This document shows, piece after piece, positions 11,501 to 23,300 of a stretch of DNA of 64,000 nucleotides. Below the pieces are notes generated by a model. That model made no database searches and was not told the DNA's origin. It saw nothing but the letters and a program-made list of their open reading frames with translations. This stretch comes from Xestospongia bergquistia (taxonomy: Eukaryota; Porifera; Demospongiae; Haplosclerida; Petrosiidae), in assembly GCA_963965975.1 (NCBI GenBank), contig OZ014411.1, forward strand, positions 11,167,501-11,231,500. The letters run 5' to 3'. A program made the position numbers and the translations under genes. Every line of letters starts with the position of its first letter. Within the stretch, counting starts at the first letter, position 1.

Positions 11501-14500
11501 CATTTTTGTTGACAGAAATTGCATATACATTAGTATTGATAGTACTGGTATATACATTAGTGTTAACAGAAATTGCACATATGCTACTATTGACAGTAAT
11601 TGCATATACGCTAGTGTTAACAGTGATTGAATAAACCTTTTTGTTGAGAGAAATTGTATATGCATTGGTGTTGACAGAAATTAGATATATATGTTAGTGT
11701 TGACAGTAATATATATACATATATATTGTATATGTATATATGTATATACATATGCATACATATGTACATATATACACAGATATTTGCACCACAATGAAGC
11801 TATACATTAAAGGCACCAAGTATGACAGCCAGTAGGAAGTAAATAGCGTAGAAAGTGAATATGACACACAATAAACTACGGACATGGCTGGTATGGTATA
11901 TTTAAACTAACTGGTCAATGCTCATAACTGATTTCTTCCTTGAATAAAAGATTATCAGTTATTAGAATTTAGGTGATTAATCTAAATCACTTTCTTATCA
12001 TTTAGCTTAAAGCTAGAGATTTGAGTTCCCATTGTCACAAAAGGAATTATCATCATATCTGCTTAACAGTCTTTGACATTCTATTGACAAGAAAGATTTA
12101 AATTTCTGCACAGTAGTGGAGCAACTTGACTCTAGAAGACAAATCATTGTAGACTGTCACCATCTAATAAGCTAAAACAATTATTATGAAAGCAACTGGC
12201 AATGATAGAAAACTTTAAATCAGAAGACTACAATTAAAAATGCAAAACGATAACATCATCATGTTACAAAGGAACTTTTAATACGACCAATTGAATTGAC
12301 TACATAGCACATTTCATGTATGGCTTCAATGATACAAACCACTATGTCATGGAAAATTGTAAATATGCTTGTTAATTGTTCAAGTTTACTTTGGGCTCCT
12401 CCCTCAAGAAATGTGAATAACTCATATATATATACTTACAATAAACCATGCCTATCTATGATATAACTATAACATAGTGCTGACAGTAACTATATATATA
12501 CCAATGTTAATAGTAATTATGTATATGTTAGATTTGATTTTGGAAAACATATAACTCTCACATGATATATTATAGACAAACTATAGCAGTTGCTTGATAA
12601 TCTTGACTATAAATAACATTTCTTAAATTATATTGTCATTTACTACATTAATATTATTATTATTATTTATAAAATTTATTTATTGTCGCTTGATGCTATA
12701 CTACCACAACAAAAAAATGTAGCCTCCTTATTCTTTTGTAAAGGTATGAATCAAGACATATTGTATATTCTAAAACATAAGAAATCCATCAACCTAAACT
12801 GTTCTACTTAACAAACTAAATTTATTTACATATGAGATTGTAGACGGTTGAAATTTACTAATGTGCTTTAGCAATAGTTAATAAAAAACATATATACCTT
12901 AAAAGAAGGGCTTTCTAAAGCTCAATATGTCTGACTAAAATTGTGATGAAAGAATATGCTTGTATATTTACTATGTAGTCAAAGTGCTTAAGGAACATTG
13001 TTAGTGAGGCATGAAAGAAAATAATTTTATTTGCAATACAAGTTTTAAAATTATTCTAACCTTCTTTTCTTTGAAGTTTGAATTCCAAACCCTTCTTCTC
13101 AGTTATCATCTCTGTGATAGTAGTGTCTTGTGACTTCACTTTATATTGAAGATTCTCTACATCACTTTGGAACACTTGTAATTCCTATATTAATAAAAAC
13201 ATTTCTAATGACAAATTGGATATTTCCTACCTCATCTATTTTACGTTTATCATAAACAACATAGTATCCAATAGATAGCTTAATTAACCCAATATCTTTC
13301 AATACATGAAGATTCTCCTCTGCTAGTATGACTAAGATGTCCATCATGTTGTGTGGAGCATAGCAAGTGACAATGACTGAGCTCCCTTGTCTTATGTCTC
13401 TAACTATGATTCTTTTTGCTGAATCTTTGAAGGCTTTTGATAGCAAACCATTAATGTCAGCAAGTGTACATTCATCTACTTCCCATTCCAGAATAAATTC
13501 TATAGTTTCACAGATTAGGTGATGAGATGATGGAGCTATCATAAAGTTCTGGTTTTGGCATACCTCTGCTTTAACCTTTTCACAAAATGTATCAATAGTT
13601 CTATTGAATTTGTCAATATGTTGCTTAGCCTCTGCAATATTGTAGCGGTCAACAATAGCCTCCAAACAGCAAACATTAACAATAGAACATTTCTCTTGTA
13701 CAACATCCATCACATCATCAAATGATTCAGCTATGGCTAGTTGAGGTTTTAGTTCTCGAAAACATCTTTCAATATATTTTTTAAGTTCTTTGAGTGAAGG
13801 AATACCAGTCTTAATTAGTGGAGCAACAGTGTCAAAAAGATTTCCAAAAGCAACTTTCATTTTGTCAAAATCGTACTGATAACAAGGAGAGACACTGATT
13901 TGGACAGGAAATTTGTAGTCTATATAAATACATAAAAGATACAAATAAACTTTTATCAATGTTAAAGACAAAAAGTACAGAAATAATTATAGTGTACCAA
14001 TTGTTCAAACAATCAATTCAAGCAGAAGCTTAGAGTACCACAGTAGGCCTAAATTATTTATTATGCTAAATGATTATACCTTTTAATGGCCTGTGCTATA
14101 ATTTTAGTAATTATAACAACTACTTAATGATTCACTGTATACTAACATTTAATCATATTGGGTATGTGTCTAAATGCTAAAATCAATAGAGCCTAATCTA
14201 AAATGTATATTATTATTTACCACAATCCTTGAGTATACTTTTTCCAATTAGTATTGTTTGTTTGGATTTTTTTAAAACATTTCCAAATGTCTTTAAAGAA
14301 TTTGGCTTTCTACGTACTGTAGTACTTAGTGCTCTTAGAGATTCATCACGTAATACACCACCTAATTTAGTGACATCCACTAGTGTCTCATTAGAGATTA
14401 TTTTCTCTGAAAATAACAAGTGAACAATTTCTGTTGGAAGATTAACTGATGAGAGACTGTCACGATGTTTCACCAGTATTTCACAAGCTGAAGCAGATAA

Positions 14501-17389
14501 CGCTTCTGTTAAAGGTTAAAATACAATATACACATATTTTCAAAGTCTTTCTTACGGAATTTTTGGATTTTAATTGCTACAGCATTTTCCCCTATCTTTT
14601 CAAGAGCAGAAGCTAATGAGTCTAATGTAGCACCTCCATTCTCATAAACATTGTCACTTTGATGTAGCCATTGAGTTAAACACTCACAGAGACACCTCTC
14701 AACATCACCTTTATAGTTTGTTTCAATTACTGACAGAGTTGGTTGTAGTAAACCCAAATTGAGACCAAGGGATGACCACTTGTCATATGGAAAATAGCCT
14801 TGTTTCAAAATGTCAATAATATCTTTCAAATCTGGAATATCTAAGATGAAAGTTAAACTTTCAATTATATTCTATACATACAAAATATTATATGCGATTC
14901 AGAATAAAAAATCAATTTCAACCAATTTGCTTGTAGCAATAAGGGAAATAATCTTATAGTGTTTTCTCTTCTAGTATTTTGGCCTCTAGTTAGATAAATG
15001 TAGATGTTGAATCTATAAAAGTTTCTTAACAATGTATTGGCTATTGATATGTCATAGAAAACATATACACCAATGCAAAACTAATACACTGGTTTTAATG
15101 TTTAGAATTCCAGGGCAGTATATTATATTATGATATACACATTTAAGCATAAAGATCCAGTGCTATACAAATAGCCATTACCTCTTGATAAAGGTGAACA
15201 CTCAAAAATGAAAGCAAAAATAAAGGCTTTTAAAATTGCTGTATGTATAAACACTCTATGTATTTGATGCACAAATAACATGTAGGTAATTATGACTTAG
15301 TAAACAAAGAAGCTATGACAGTGATAAAAAATCTAGAAGTATTTGGAATTTGGTTGTTCTTTATATTCATTGCTAAAATAGCTATCAGACTATAACAATC
15401 AATGGTTGTTTTTAGTTTTATAAGTTTCTTAGTTAGTTTTAGCCTTCCAGAAGATCTAGTCTTTTCAGTTCTAAAACAATCAACCATCATCAATTCTTCA
15501 TTGAGTAATCAATTAGGGCAAATTCATTTTGTCACATCATTACTAACATTACTCTCAATTTATGTCTGGTTACATTACAGTTTGTTAGACTACAAGTGGC
15601 ATATGTGACATTACTATGTTTATATCATATTTGCATACTGTGTAAGATTTTGTAATCATATTTGTTGGCTTACCTAGTTCATTTGTTACCAAAGATTGAC
15701 TTGTAGTGCATGCTTTAAATTCTTTACTCAACACATTTTCTTTTATAGCTTTGCACTCAGTAAATGAACCTAAGAATGTTATAAAAGATAACTATAATTA
15801 GTATATATAATTGTTATGGCTTGAATCAAATTTGAAGTAAAATACATAAATCTAGTATATGAATATAGTTTCTTTAAATATAGAGGAGAAGCCAAGTGGA
15901 AATGACTACACTGTTTGAATGGTGTGTTAATTAACACTCCCTTAAGTGGTGAACACACATGTGTTACATAACACTAGTAGTGTGTTATGTCCACACATTT
16001 TCCCCATTGTAAAAGCTTATCACATCGAAGCTGTGTAAATTTGCACTTAACTATTGCATTGTACACCCTTTTTAAGTGTACTGTACACTTTAGAAAACAG
16101 ATGTGACTTTAATTTATCAAAAATTATACTCAAACTAATACCATTACAAATTAACTATACACATTTAAATGTTGTTGCTTTGAGAGCTACATGTGGAAGA
16201 CAGCCTGGTCATTAATAGATCATAAATAATAGATCAGTCTGGTCATAAATTATAGTATGCAATTATTGTGATCATGTCAAATGTATAGCATTACGGCAAA
16301 AACCTTTTGCGTGGATAGAAGACTTAGTATTTTCAGTATACAAAAGGTTGTAAAAGGCATTGTTATTAAAGATGTTGCTAGACATTTTTGGAATTTCAAA
16401 GATGCAGACAAATGAAAAGAACATAAACATAACTTAGGCATGACTTATAAGCTAATAAACTCACTGACTATTTAAAAACTCAACACATTGTAGTAAATAG
16501 TTAAAATTTAGTGGTTTAGGGATTGGAATTCTTATAGAACTTTTTTCTTTTTTCCATAGTTTTCTACTTTCTCTTTTATTTACTGAAATCTTTCTGAGTT
16601 TCATATAGAGAACAGTATGAAATTTGAGAGAAATCATATCATAGAGGAATGCAAAGACTATTTCTCTCAATCTTATTCCTAGCATGTTTGAGATTAGAAC
16701 ACTAACTGCTAAACTCAAAACTGCACAAAGAGGGCATATTAAAGTACAGCATTAAAACACTAACATATGTAAAATCCAGGATTTTTCCCTTAAGCAACTA
16801 TTTCTTGATGAATGCTGCAGTGCTGGAGGGAGTGGCCACACATTATAAGATCAATACTACAAGATACTGTCTTTTCTCCTCTTTTAACCACAATACCAGC
16901 ATTTGTGCTGTTTCGCCTGTACTTTGCAATTACACTTTCTTCATTGCTTATAAGATGAAATTAAAGATAGCATAATTGCAATCTCAATAACTATTGAAAT
17001 TTAGGATTTATTGTAGCAGTATTTGCTAGGTTAGTATGGATCTCATGATAAGTTGTATTATATATATCATGATCTATTAAACTCTATGTGTATGTAGACC
17101 TGCGAACTTGGGATTATCTAAGAAATATCACCCTCAGGTCTACTGGACATAGAGACCTATGAACAGTGACAATATATGCAAAAATATTATATATAGTAAA
17201 TGATTATATTATTAATTAACAACCTTGAGGATCATTAACGACTGGTTCCAAATCAGACTTCTCTCGTTTTGGTTTAAAATCTTCTTCTGACACTTCCACA
17301 TCTTCTATTGTTCTTTTTCTCACTGCACTCATATCTTCTTCTGGTATAGTATCATCAGAATCGTAGTGTTCGGAAACAGCTCCTTCCAT
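8571..17389 (-). CDS. NLR-like protein: Death-CARD-domain X-coiled coil-LRR, no NACHT
   Basis: Twelve exons splice in consistent phase into about 944 residues: 17389-17224, 15769-15674, 14840-14556, 14505-14221, 13919-13231, 13184-13061, 10994-10944, 10907-10806, 10745-10641, 9987-9892, 9838-9788 and 9355-8571. The order is an acidic N-terminus with a basic VRKR patch, a Death domain (KWSSLGLNLGL, LCECLTQWL), a CARD-like module (LLFSEKIISNETL), the 230-residue domain X, four coiled-coil exons, an acidic linker, and ribonuclease-inhibitor-type leucine-rich repeats (ELYLYNCDITDKGIQYI). Such proteins act as cytoplasmic immune adaptors or sensors; that role is inferred. No P-loop NACHT domain occurs anywhere. 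The start ATG at 17389 has A at -3 and G at +4. The first donor is GTTGTT, weaker than the others. A 2-kb intron holds minisatellites. It is head-to-head with a related gene at 17607. Confidence 0.85.
11390..11715. repeat. Minisatellite of about 27-30 base units in an intron
   Basis: Degenerate tandem copies of a unit like TAGTGTTAACAGTAATTGCA followed by TATAC fill the large intron of the Death-CARD-X-LRR gene. Isolated copies continue to about 12530. Any reading frames here are repeat artefacts. Confidence 0.8.
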
Positions 17390-17606
17390 CGTTGGCTTCT
17401 GTATGGTAGTGACAGAGCAAAATGATATCAAAAGACAAAATCAGCAAATGGGAGGGCAGTAGTTGCATTTTACAAACCTCAACATATATGGCGGTGAGCA
17501 ACAGGATATTACGTATTAATCAATTGTGACCTTTCATGAAGAGGTCATTGGAATGGGGTTGTGTTGCGTGAGTTGACTTCCTCTTGGTCGCACTCTGGTT
17601 TTAGAT
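17390..17606. promoter_or_regulatory. Putative bidirectional promoter between two X-domain genes
   Basis: Only 217 bases separate the ATG codons of two divergently transcribed genes whose first exons look related. Both 5' untranslated regions and both core promoters must fit here if the start codons are right. No TATA box or named factor site stands out. Confidence 0.55.
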
Positions 17607-17892
17607 ATGGAAAATCAAATCGTTATGAAAGCTACTTCTGTTGTTTCTAAACATTATAGTCTTACTGAATTGTCTCCAAAAGATGTGATGAGTCCTGTGA
17701 GTCCAAGAAAACGATCAAGAGAATCAGAGGAGGCATCCGAAAAGGGTAATAGTCAAGCAATATTTAATTACCGTCTTAGTATAGGATTTCACTTAGATTG
17801 TATTTGAGTAATTTAACATTATATGACTGTCATCATGTTTCTTTCCACAAGCCTTTGCAATGTATGTAGGTGATTTACTGAACATTTTTTAA

Positions 17893-17933
<41 letters not shown>

Positions 17934-17943
17934 ATATATATAT

Positions 17944-18001
<58 letters not shown>

Positions 18002-19762
18002 ATATAATAAGACAGGTTTTGCCATGTTTCAACAGTTTACAAACAAGTGGTAAAAGTATTAGAATCAAATTTCAATAAACGTTAAAAACAAACCACTTGT
18101 TATGATAGCCTTTATAATTGACTAGTACAACAGTCTCAATGCAAACTTGGTAATAGTCTTAATAAGGCAATGCTTTAAATGTTTGCATAGGGTAGGGGGC
18201 ATTGCCTATTGAAACATTTTAAGCATTCACAAGTTTATACAATGTATTCTGTTACTGTACAAATTATACAAACAATATATATAAAATTGTTACTAACACA
18301 GGCTTATATTACTTCAAAATCAAATATTAATTGCATTAAAACAGAATTGCATTGATTTCCTAATTAATTGACCTTGCCTTATGAATAATTAATTCACAAC
18401 ACCAAAAAAAGAATGGAGGAGTTATCTGAAAATTATTTATTGTTTATAGTTATAGGTATATTTTGTAATATAGTGATGCTAAACCACAAGCTTGTAAACA
18501 TTTTAACTTTTGACATATTTAAAGGCCTCAAACTGAAGAAACTCTAATTAGTTTTGATTAATGTTTTCTGCCGAATTATTGAAATGATAATCTGGGCTAT
18601 CCATACATAAGCATTACAATAGCATGCTTAATTATCATTCATATAATTTATCCAGACTTACTTGCCCAAGTCAATCTCCATTCTTGCTATCAGTATGATT
18701 TTGATCGAATAAGAGTAGTCTTTGGAAATCTTATTGAGACTGTTGCACCTCTAATTGAAGCTAGTATTCCTTCACTCAAAAACCTCCAAAAATATCTTCA
18801 AAGATGTTTCCAGGAACTACAACCTCAATTAGCTAAAGCTGAGTCATTTGATGATGTTATGGACATTATACAAGATAAATGTACTGTTATCAATGTTTGT
18901 TGCTTGGATGCTATTGTTGACCACTATAACATTGTAGAGGCTAAACTTCCAATTGCAGACTTCAAGGCAACAGTTGATAAATTTTGTGAAAAAGTTAAAG
19001 ATGAAATTTGTTGCAATCAAAGCTTCATGATGGCTTCATCCTCCAAATATGTCACTTACGAAACCATTGTTTTTTTTCTTGAGTGGGAAGTTGATAAATA
19101 TACACTAAAAGAAATCAGAAGCTTGTTATCGAAAGCCTTCAAGGATGTGGCCAAACGTGTTGTAGTGAGAACTATAAAAGACAATTCAACTATTACCTTA
19201 TTAGTAATAACAAAAGAGAATTTTCATCTATTAAAAGAAATGGGATTATCAAAAGAAACAATTGGAAACCAAACCACTTTTGATGAGGTAAGAAACACTC
19301 ACATCTCAGTTCATTGATTAAGTTACTGATTACAGGACAAAAGAGATCATTTAAAAGAAACACAGTGGGATGCTGAAGATTTCCAAGATAAATTTAAGTC
19401 TGGGAATTTATTGATTAAAGAGACTCTAACAGATTGGCTTAGACGAAATGAAGCTGTTGATATTATTAAAATGGTCTCATGTGGTAAGTTATAAATAAAT
19501 ACTTGTATTCTATTGAGCATCACCAATATTCAAATACAAATAGCAGTGAAACAAAATACACAAGTCTTATGGCACTCTCAATAAAAGGAACATACTTTAT
19601 CTATGAAATTGTTAAATGCTATGACATTAAACTTCTATGCCAAATGTATCAATTTTTTGTAATAAAAGTATTATTTTTCTAGAGGAACAGCAAATATTTG
19701 AACACATATCCTTAGAAAAGGCTGAAGACACGCTGAGCAAAAGTTACCAATCACCTCACTAA
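17607..19762 (+). CDS. Domain-X protein without Death, CARD or LRR
   Basis: Four exons join in phase: 17607-17745, 18656-19287, 19336-19483 and 19683-19762, giving about 332 residues. Exon 1 encodes a short polar, charged N-terminus with a basic SPRKRSRE patch, reminiscent of exon 1 of the divergent neighbour. Exon 2 encodes domain X (FDDVMDIIQDKCTVINVCCL, FFLEWEVDKYTL, LSKAFKDVAKRVVVR), clearly homologous to the neighbour. However, it lacks about 10-15 residues that the neighbour has at the SVIVTCYAPHNMM segment. Exons 3 and 4 encode an acidic and charged tail ending in a normal stop. It has neither death-fold domain nor LRR, so it may act as a partner or competitor of the long protein (inference). 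Base use resembles the neighbours. An AT/GT microsatellite has grown in intron 1. Confidence 0.8.
17896..18008. repeat. Compound TG/TA microsatellite in intron 1
   Basis: About 30 bases of GT repeat run directly into about 75 bases of TA repeat, inside intron 1 of the gene that starts at 17607. Confidence 0.92.
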
Positions 19763-20545
19763 ATGCAAAACTGTGTTTATGTACTTTTAGTCAACCATCA
19801 TTATTGTGGAATATTTATTTATAATATTGTAGTTGTATTTTATTAAAACATTTTTTTATTATAAATGTGACATTGCTACATGAAAACTTATTAATGATAA
19901 CATTCAAAAAATGAATAGTAAATATATGTAAATGTATTTATTTCATAAAACAAAAGTAACATGAAAAACAACGTTTCTTTACAGGCTATACCAAGACATT
20001 TAGAAATATTAATAATGTAAATATTAATTGCTCCTACAAGATCAAATAAAATCTATATTAGTGATCAGGTATTAGCACTTCAATCATAATGATACTGATT
20101 TATCTTAAATATCACGTGTTTAATCTTTTATTAAATTCTCAAAATCAAAATGTTGGCATGTTTTGTTACATCAATAGTCTGAAGAGATTTACCACAGCTT
20201 CCATACCTAAATTTATATTATACTAGGGACAAATCTATGACTGATCTTGTTCAATAACAGGATTATAGGTGCAAATGATTCATGTGTATCTGTTTTCAAC
20301 AATAAGCTCTGATATTTGTTGTATTTTTCTCTTTTACTTGATAGAGTTTGAACAAGAGATTCTGACAAAAGTGTTGTACCACTGCTATACCTGTACATGC
20401 TGTATAAGTTTAGTAATACCTTTAGTAACATACTCCTGTGTGACAGGCTGACAACATAAGTTTGCATTAATTTGAATTTTTAACTTTAAAATACTATACC
20501 TGACTTTGTACATTCATAACATGTATGTTTGCTGGTTGATTACAG
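19763..20545. other. Spacer upstream of CFAP77 fragment
   Basis: I searched this stretch for the missing N-terminal exons of CFAP77 and found none. Open frames on both strands are short and unlike known proteins. Confidence 0.5.
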
Positions 20546-21483
20546 GAATTCTAAAAAATAGGGTTGTTCATCAGACAATGGAGGACACCAAAAAAGATTT
20601 TATAACCCTTAAATGTTTAGCTGCACAGAGTGGATTAACAACATCTCATGAACAGTCACAATTTCGAGCATGTCATGATATCCATAAGAGAGACAAAGGA
20701 GAGAGAAGACAAAGTCAGTCACAAAGACTACCAGAGGATATTGTGTATGGGATATCAACAAGGTAAAGATAAATGCATTATACACTATTGGATCCAATGT
20801 AACGTTTGTGCAAATAAAGAGGGCATCCTTTTTAAAGGGGTAGTAACACTACTGCATTAACTGATGTCCACAAGGATACCCTCTATGCTAAGGACATTGT
20901 CCCATAGTGTTCATTAAGTGACATTATCATACTTTTAGACCTTCTACTCCAATATTTGATTTGTTGGAGAACTGCTATCAAGAAAAGTGGCTGGCAGAAA
21001 GAAGAGAAATTGAAAGAAAACAGAAAGACTAAGTAAACAGGTACATTAATTTATAAAACAGACTGGTACAAAATTATGGCTGTTTCTTTTACAGAAATTA
21101 CAAGGAAAAGTGTATGAGACACAAGCCTCATTGCTACGACAATATTCAGAACCAGTTGATCCTCCACCATTTTGGAAACTAAAACGTTTTACTACAGTAA
21201 GTAACTTGTCTGTCCTTATCAAATAGTAAGGCCTATTTATAGAGGTCCCACCTTAAACTACATCTATCCATTAAGAAATCTGTCTGTCCATTAGCTCAAT
21301 GTATCTGTCCATTAAATCATTAAAAGTATCCATCTATTCTAATATATCTTTCCATTTTAGATTCTAGCTACACTGAACACATTTCAATCATATAAGGTAC
21401 GAAATCTTGCTTTTACTAAACATATGTCAGACTCTACTGCATGTCAAGGGATGTTTGGTCATGGGATCTACCAAACACTGTAG
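20546..21483 (+). pseudogene. CFAP77: CFAP77 (ciliary protein), C-terminal half with an in-frame stop
   Basis: Four exon-like blocks (20546-20762, 20939-21032, 21095-21196, 21361-21483) read like the C-terminal half of cilia- and flagella-associated protein 77, a protein of axonemal doublet microtubules. Landmarks are SGLTTSHEQSQFRACHDI, the hallmark RPSTPIFDLLENCYQEKW, GKVYETQASLLRQYSEPVD and a tail ending in MFGHGIYQTL, all parallel to the human protein as I remember it. Two oddities stand out. The N-terminal half, about 120 residues in human, is absent from the preceding 780 bases. The second block also ends in TAA exactly at its GTAAAC donor, so splicing to the third block would place a stop between QKD and KLQGK. 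Either this is a decayed duplicate, or the assembly has an error, or the junction is used differently. Sponges have motile flagella, so a working copy is expected elsewhere. Confidence 0.82.
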
Positions 21484-22244
21484 GACAACAAAGACTGTAC
21501 TCTATGCACATTAACACATAAATATTTTACTATTTAATTATAATTTATTATACATAACATATTCACATGATATGAATTATGAAAACTATTGTGGAACCTG
21601 GACATTAGAATTAAGGACACCCTCTACATGAAGGATGTTTCTTTTAGTCCAATACTAATACTTTAGTGTGTTATACGACCTCTATATTCACAGCTATTAG
21701 CCAGAGAAGGTTATCCAAATTTTTTATCCCTTCTTTAAGTTTTATTGCATTCTCTTATGTAAGCAGAAGTTACTTGCTGTGGAATTATAGTGTTTGGGTA
21801 AGGATTTTTATTTGTTGTAACATAAAAAAGAGACAATGATATTTTACATTAGTAATATGAAATTAATACAATAAAACAAATATTAGCAGACAACTATACT
21901 ATTTAGTGTCACACTCAGTATTATAGAATTCTCCAATGTAGTTATCTTTATTGCCTTTATCTTTGTTCTCCTCTTGTAAAGCAACGACATCAACATCAAA
22001 TTATGAAAATCAGTCCTAACAGAATAACATTACTAGCAATATGCTTACCTTAGATTGGTCATTATCATTATAGTATACTCCACTAACTGGTTCTCCAGTG
22101 CTGTGGTACGATCTTTACATTCTATGAGTTCCCGTTCCTTGGTGTCTAGGTCTGAGTCTTTACCCTCTAGATTAGAATGTATTGTCTCTTCTAATTCTGT
22201 TAGTCTCTCATCAGAGGCTGCATCAGATGACAACTAAATGGACA

Positions 22245-22345
22245 AATGTAATGTTGAATGGATGTATGGTATGTTAAATGGATGCATGGTATGTTAAATG
22301 GGTGTATAGTATGTTAAATGGATACATGGTATGTTATATGGGTTC
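22245..22345. repeat. Tandem repeat of about 25 bases
   Basis: Four to five units resembling GTATGTTAAATGGATGCATG follow each other next to the coiled-coil block. The inverted copy near 38530-38610 shows the same motif in opposite orientation. Confidence 0.8.
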
Positions 22346-23261
22346 ATAGTAGAACATAACAGATGACGAGTATGGATTACATTTTTAACCACACCCAACA
22401 AACTTACAACTTCTGATGGTTCCTTTCCGCTTTCATATTGTTTTAATTTTCCTTCTAATCATTTGACACGCCCCTCCCATTAAGCAGAGACTCGTTCTAA
22501 ATTAGATTGAAAACATTTGTTCTCCTCTTGTAAAGCAATAACATCAACTTCAGATGATCCCTACAGAAGTGGACACAACCAGATCGTGTGACTATCATGT
22601 GACCAAATCTTGACAAACTATAACTACCCACTCACATAATGAGAGAAGTACAAGGCATATATATTAACTACATGTATTGAAACATCTATGTACATGTACA
22701 TGTATAGTTGATAAGAATATTAAAATGGAGACAGACACCAATATAACTGTATCTGTAAATATAACAGATGTGTTCTGCTTTCCAGAACTTGTTTGACTGC
22801 TCTGACCAGTTTTATAAGAAGCAATTGTGACGGGAGGACGGTGTTTGGAGGAACATAGATATCTATATTGAGTATGAGAATTAGACTATAATGATTATAA
22901 CAATACTGGATATAGGATATAGTGATGAAGTATAGGAATCTGTCCATATAGTATTGGGCATGAGACTAATATGAGTTTTACCTTTTAGACGAACTTCCTG
23001 TTGGAAATTTAGATTTAACCTTAGCAGGACTAAAGCCTTCTGCACTAAGCTACCAAGAGAAGTCTTCAGAATCAGTGGGTGTGGCTTCTTTATCACTAAA
23101 TTATCAGAACTGGATGGAGATTCAGACAAAACTCGCTGCTTTTAGATTTTGTTGTTGTTGGAGTGAGGTAAGTTGTAGTAGGAGGATATAACTATGGTAT
23201 GGATTAATAGGTAGCATTAGTGGATAAGTGGACAGATTGAGATATAAAAACGTAGTTAGAA

Positions 23262-23297
<36 letters not shown>

Positions 23298-23300
23298 CTC
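23262..23300. repeat. CT/TA compound microsatellite
   Basis: About 20 bases of CT repeat followed by TA repeat. The reading frames across it are artefacts. Confidence 0.9.

Noticed and set aside
11390-11715. CRISPR-like array from evenly spaced repeats
   Set aside because: Units are degenerate and contiguous without unique spacers, and the DNA is eukaryotic intron sequence.
15870-16080. Possible MITE around the palindrome near 15998
   Set aside because: Only a short dyad (CATAACACT/AGTGTGTTATG) could be paired; no long terminal repeats were found.
17390-17431. Longer N-terminus for the Death-CARD-X-LRR gene
   Set aside because: The upstream extension begins with a TTG, not ATG. The ATG at 17389 has a good context and gives an N-terminus like that of the divergent gene.
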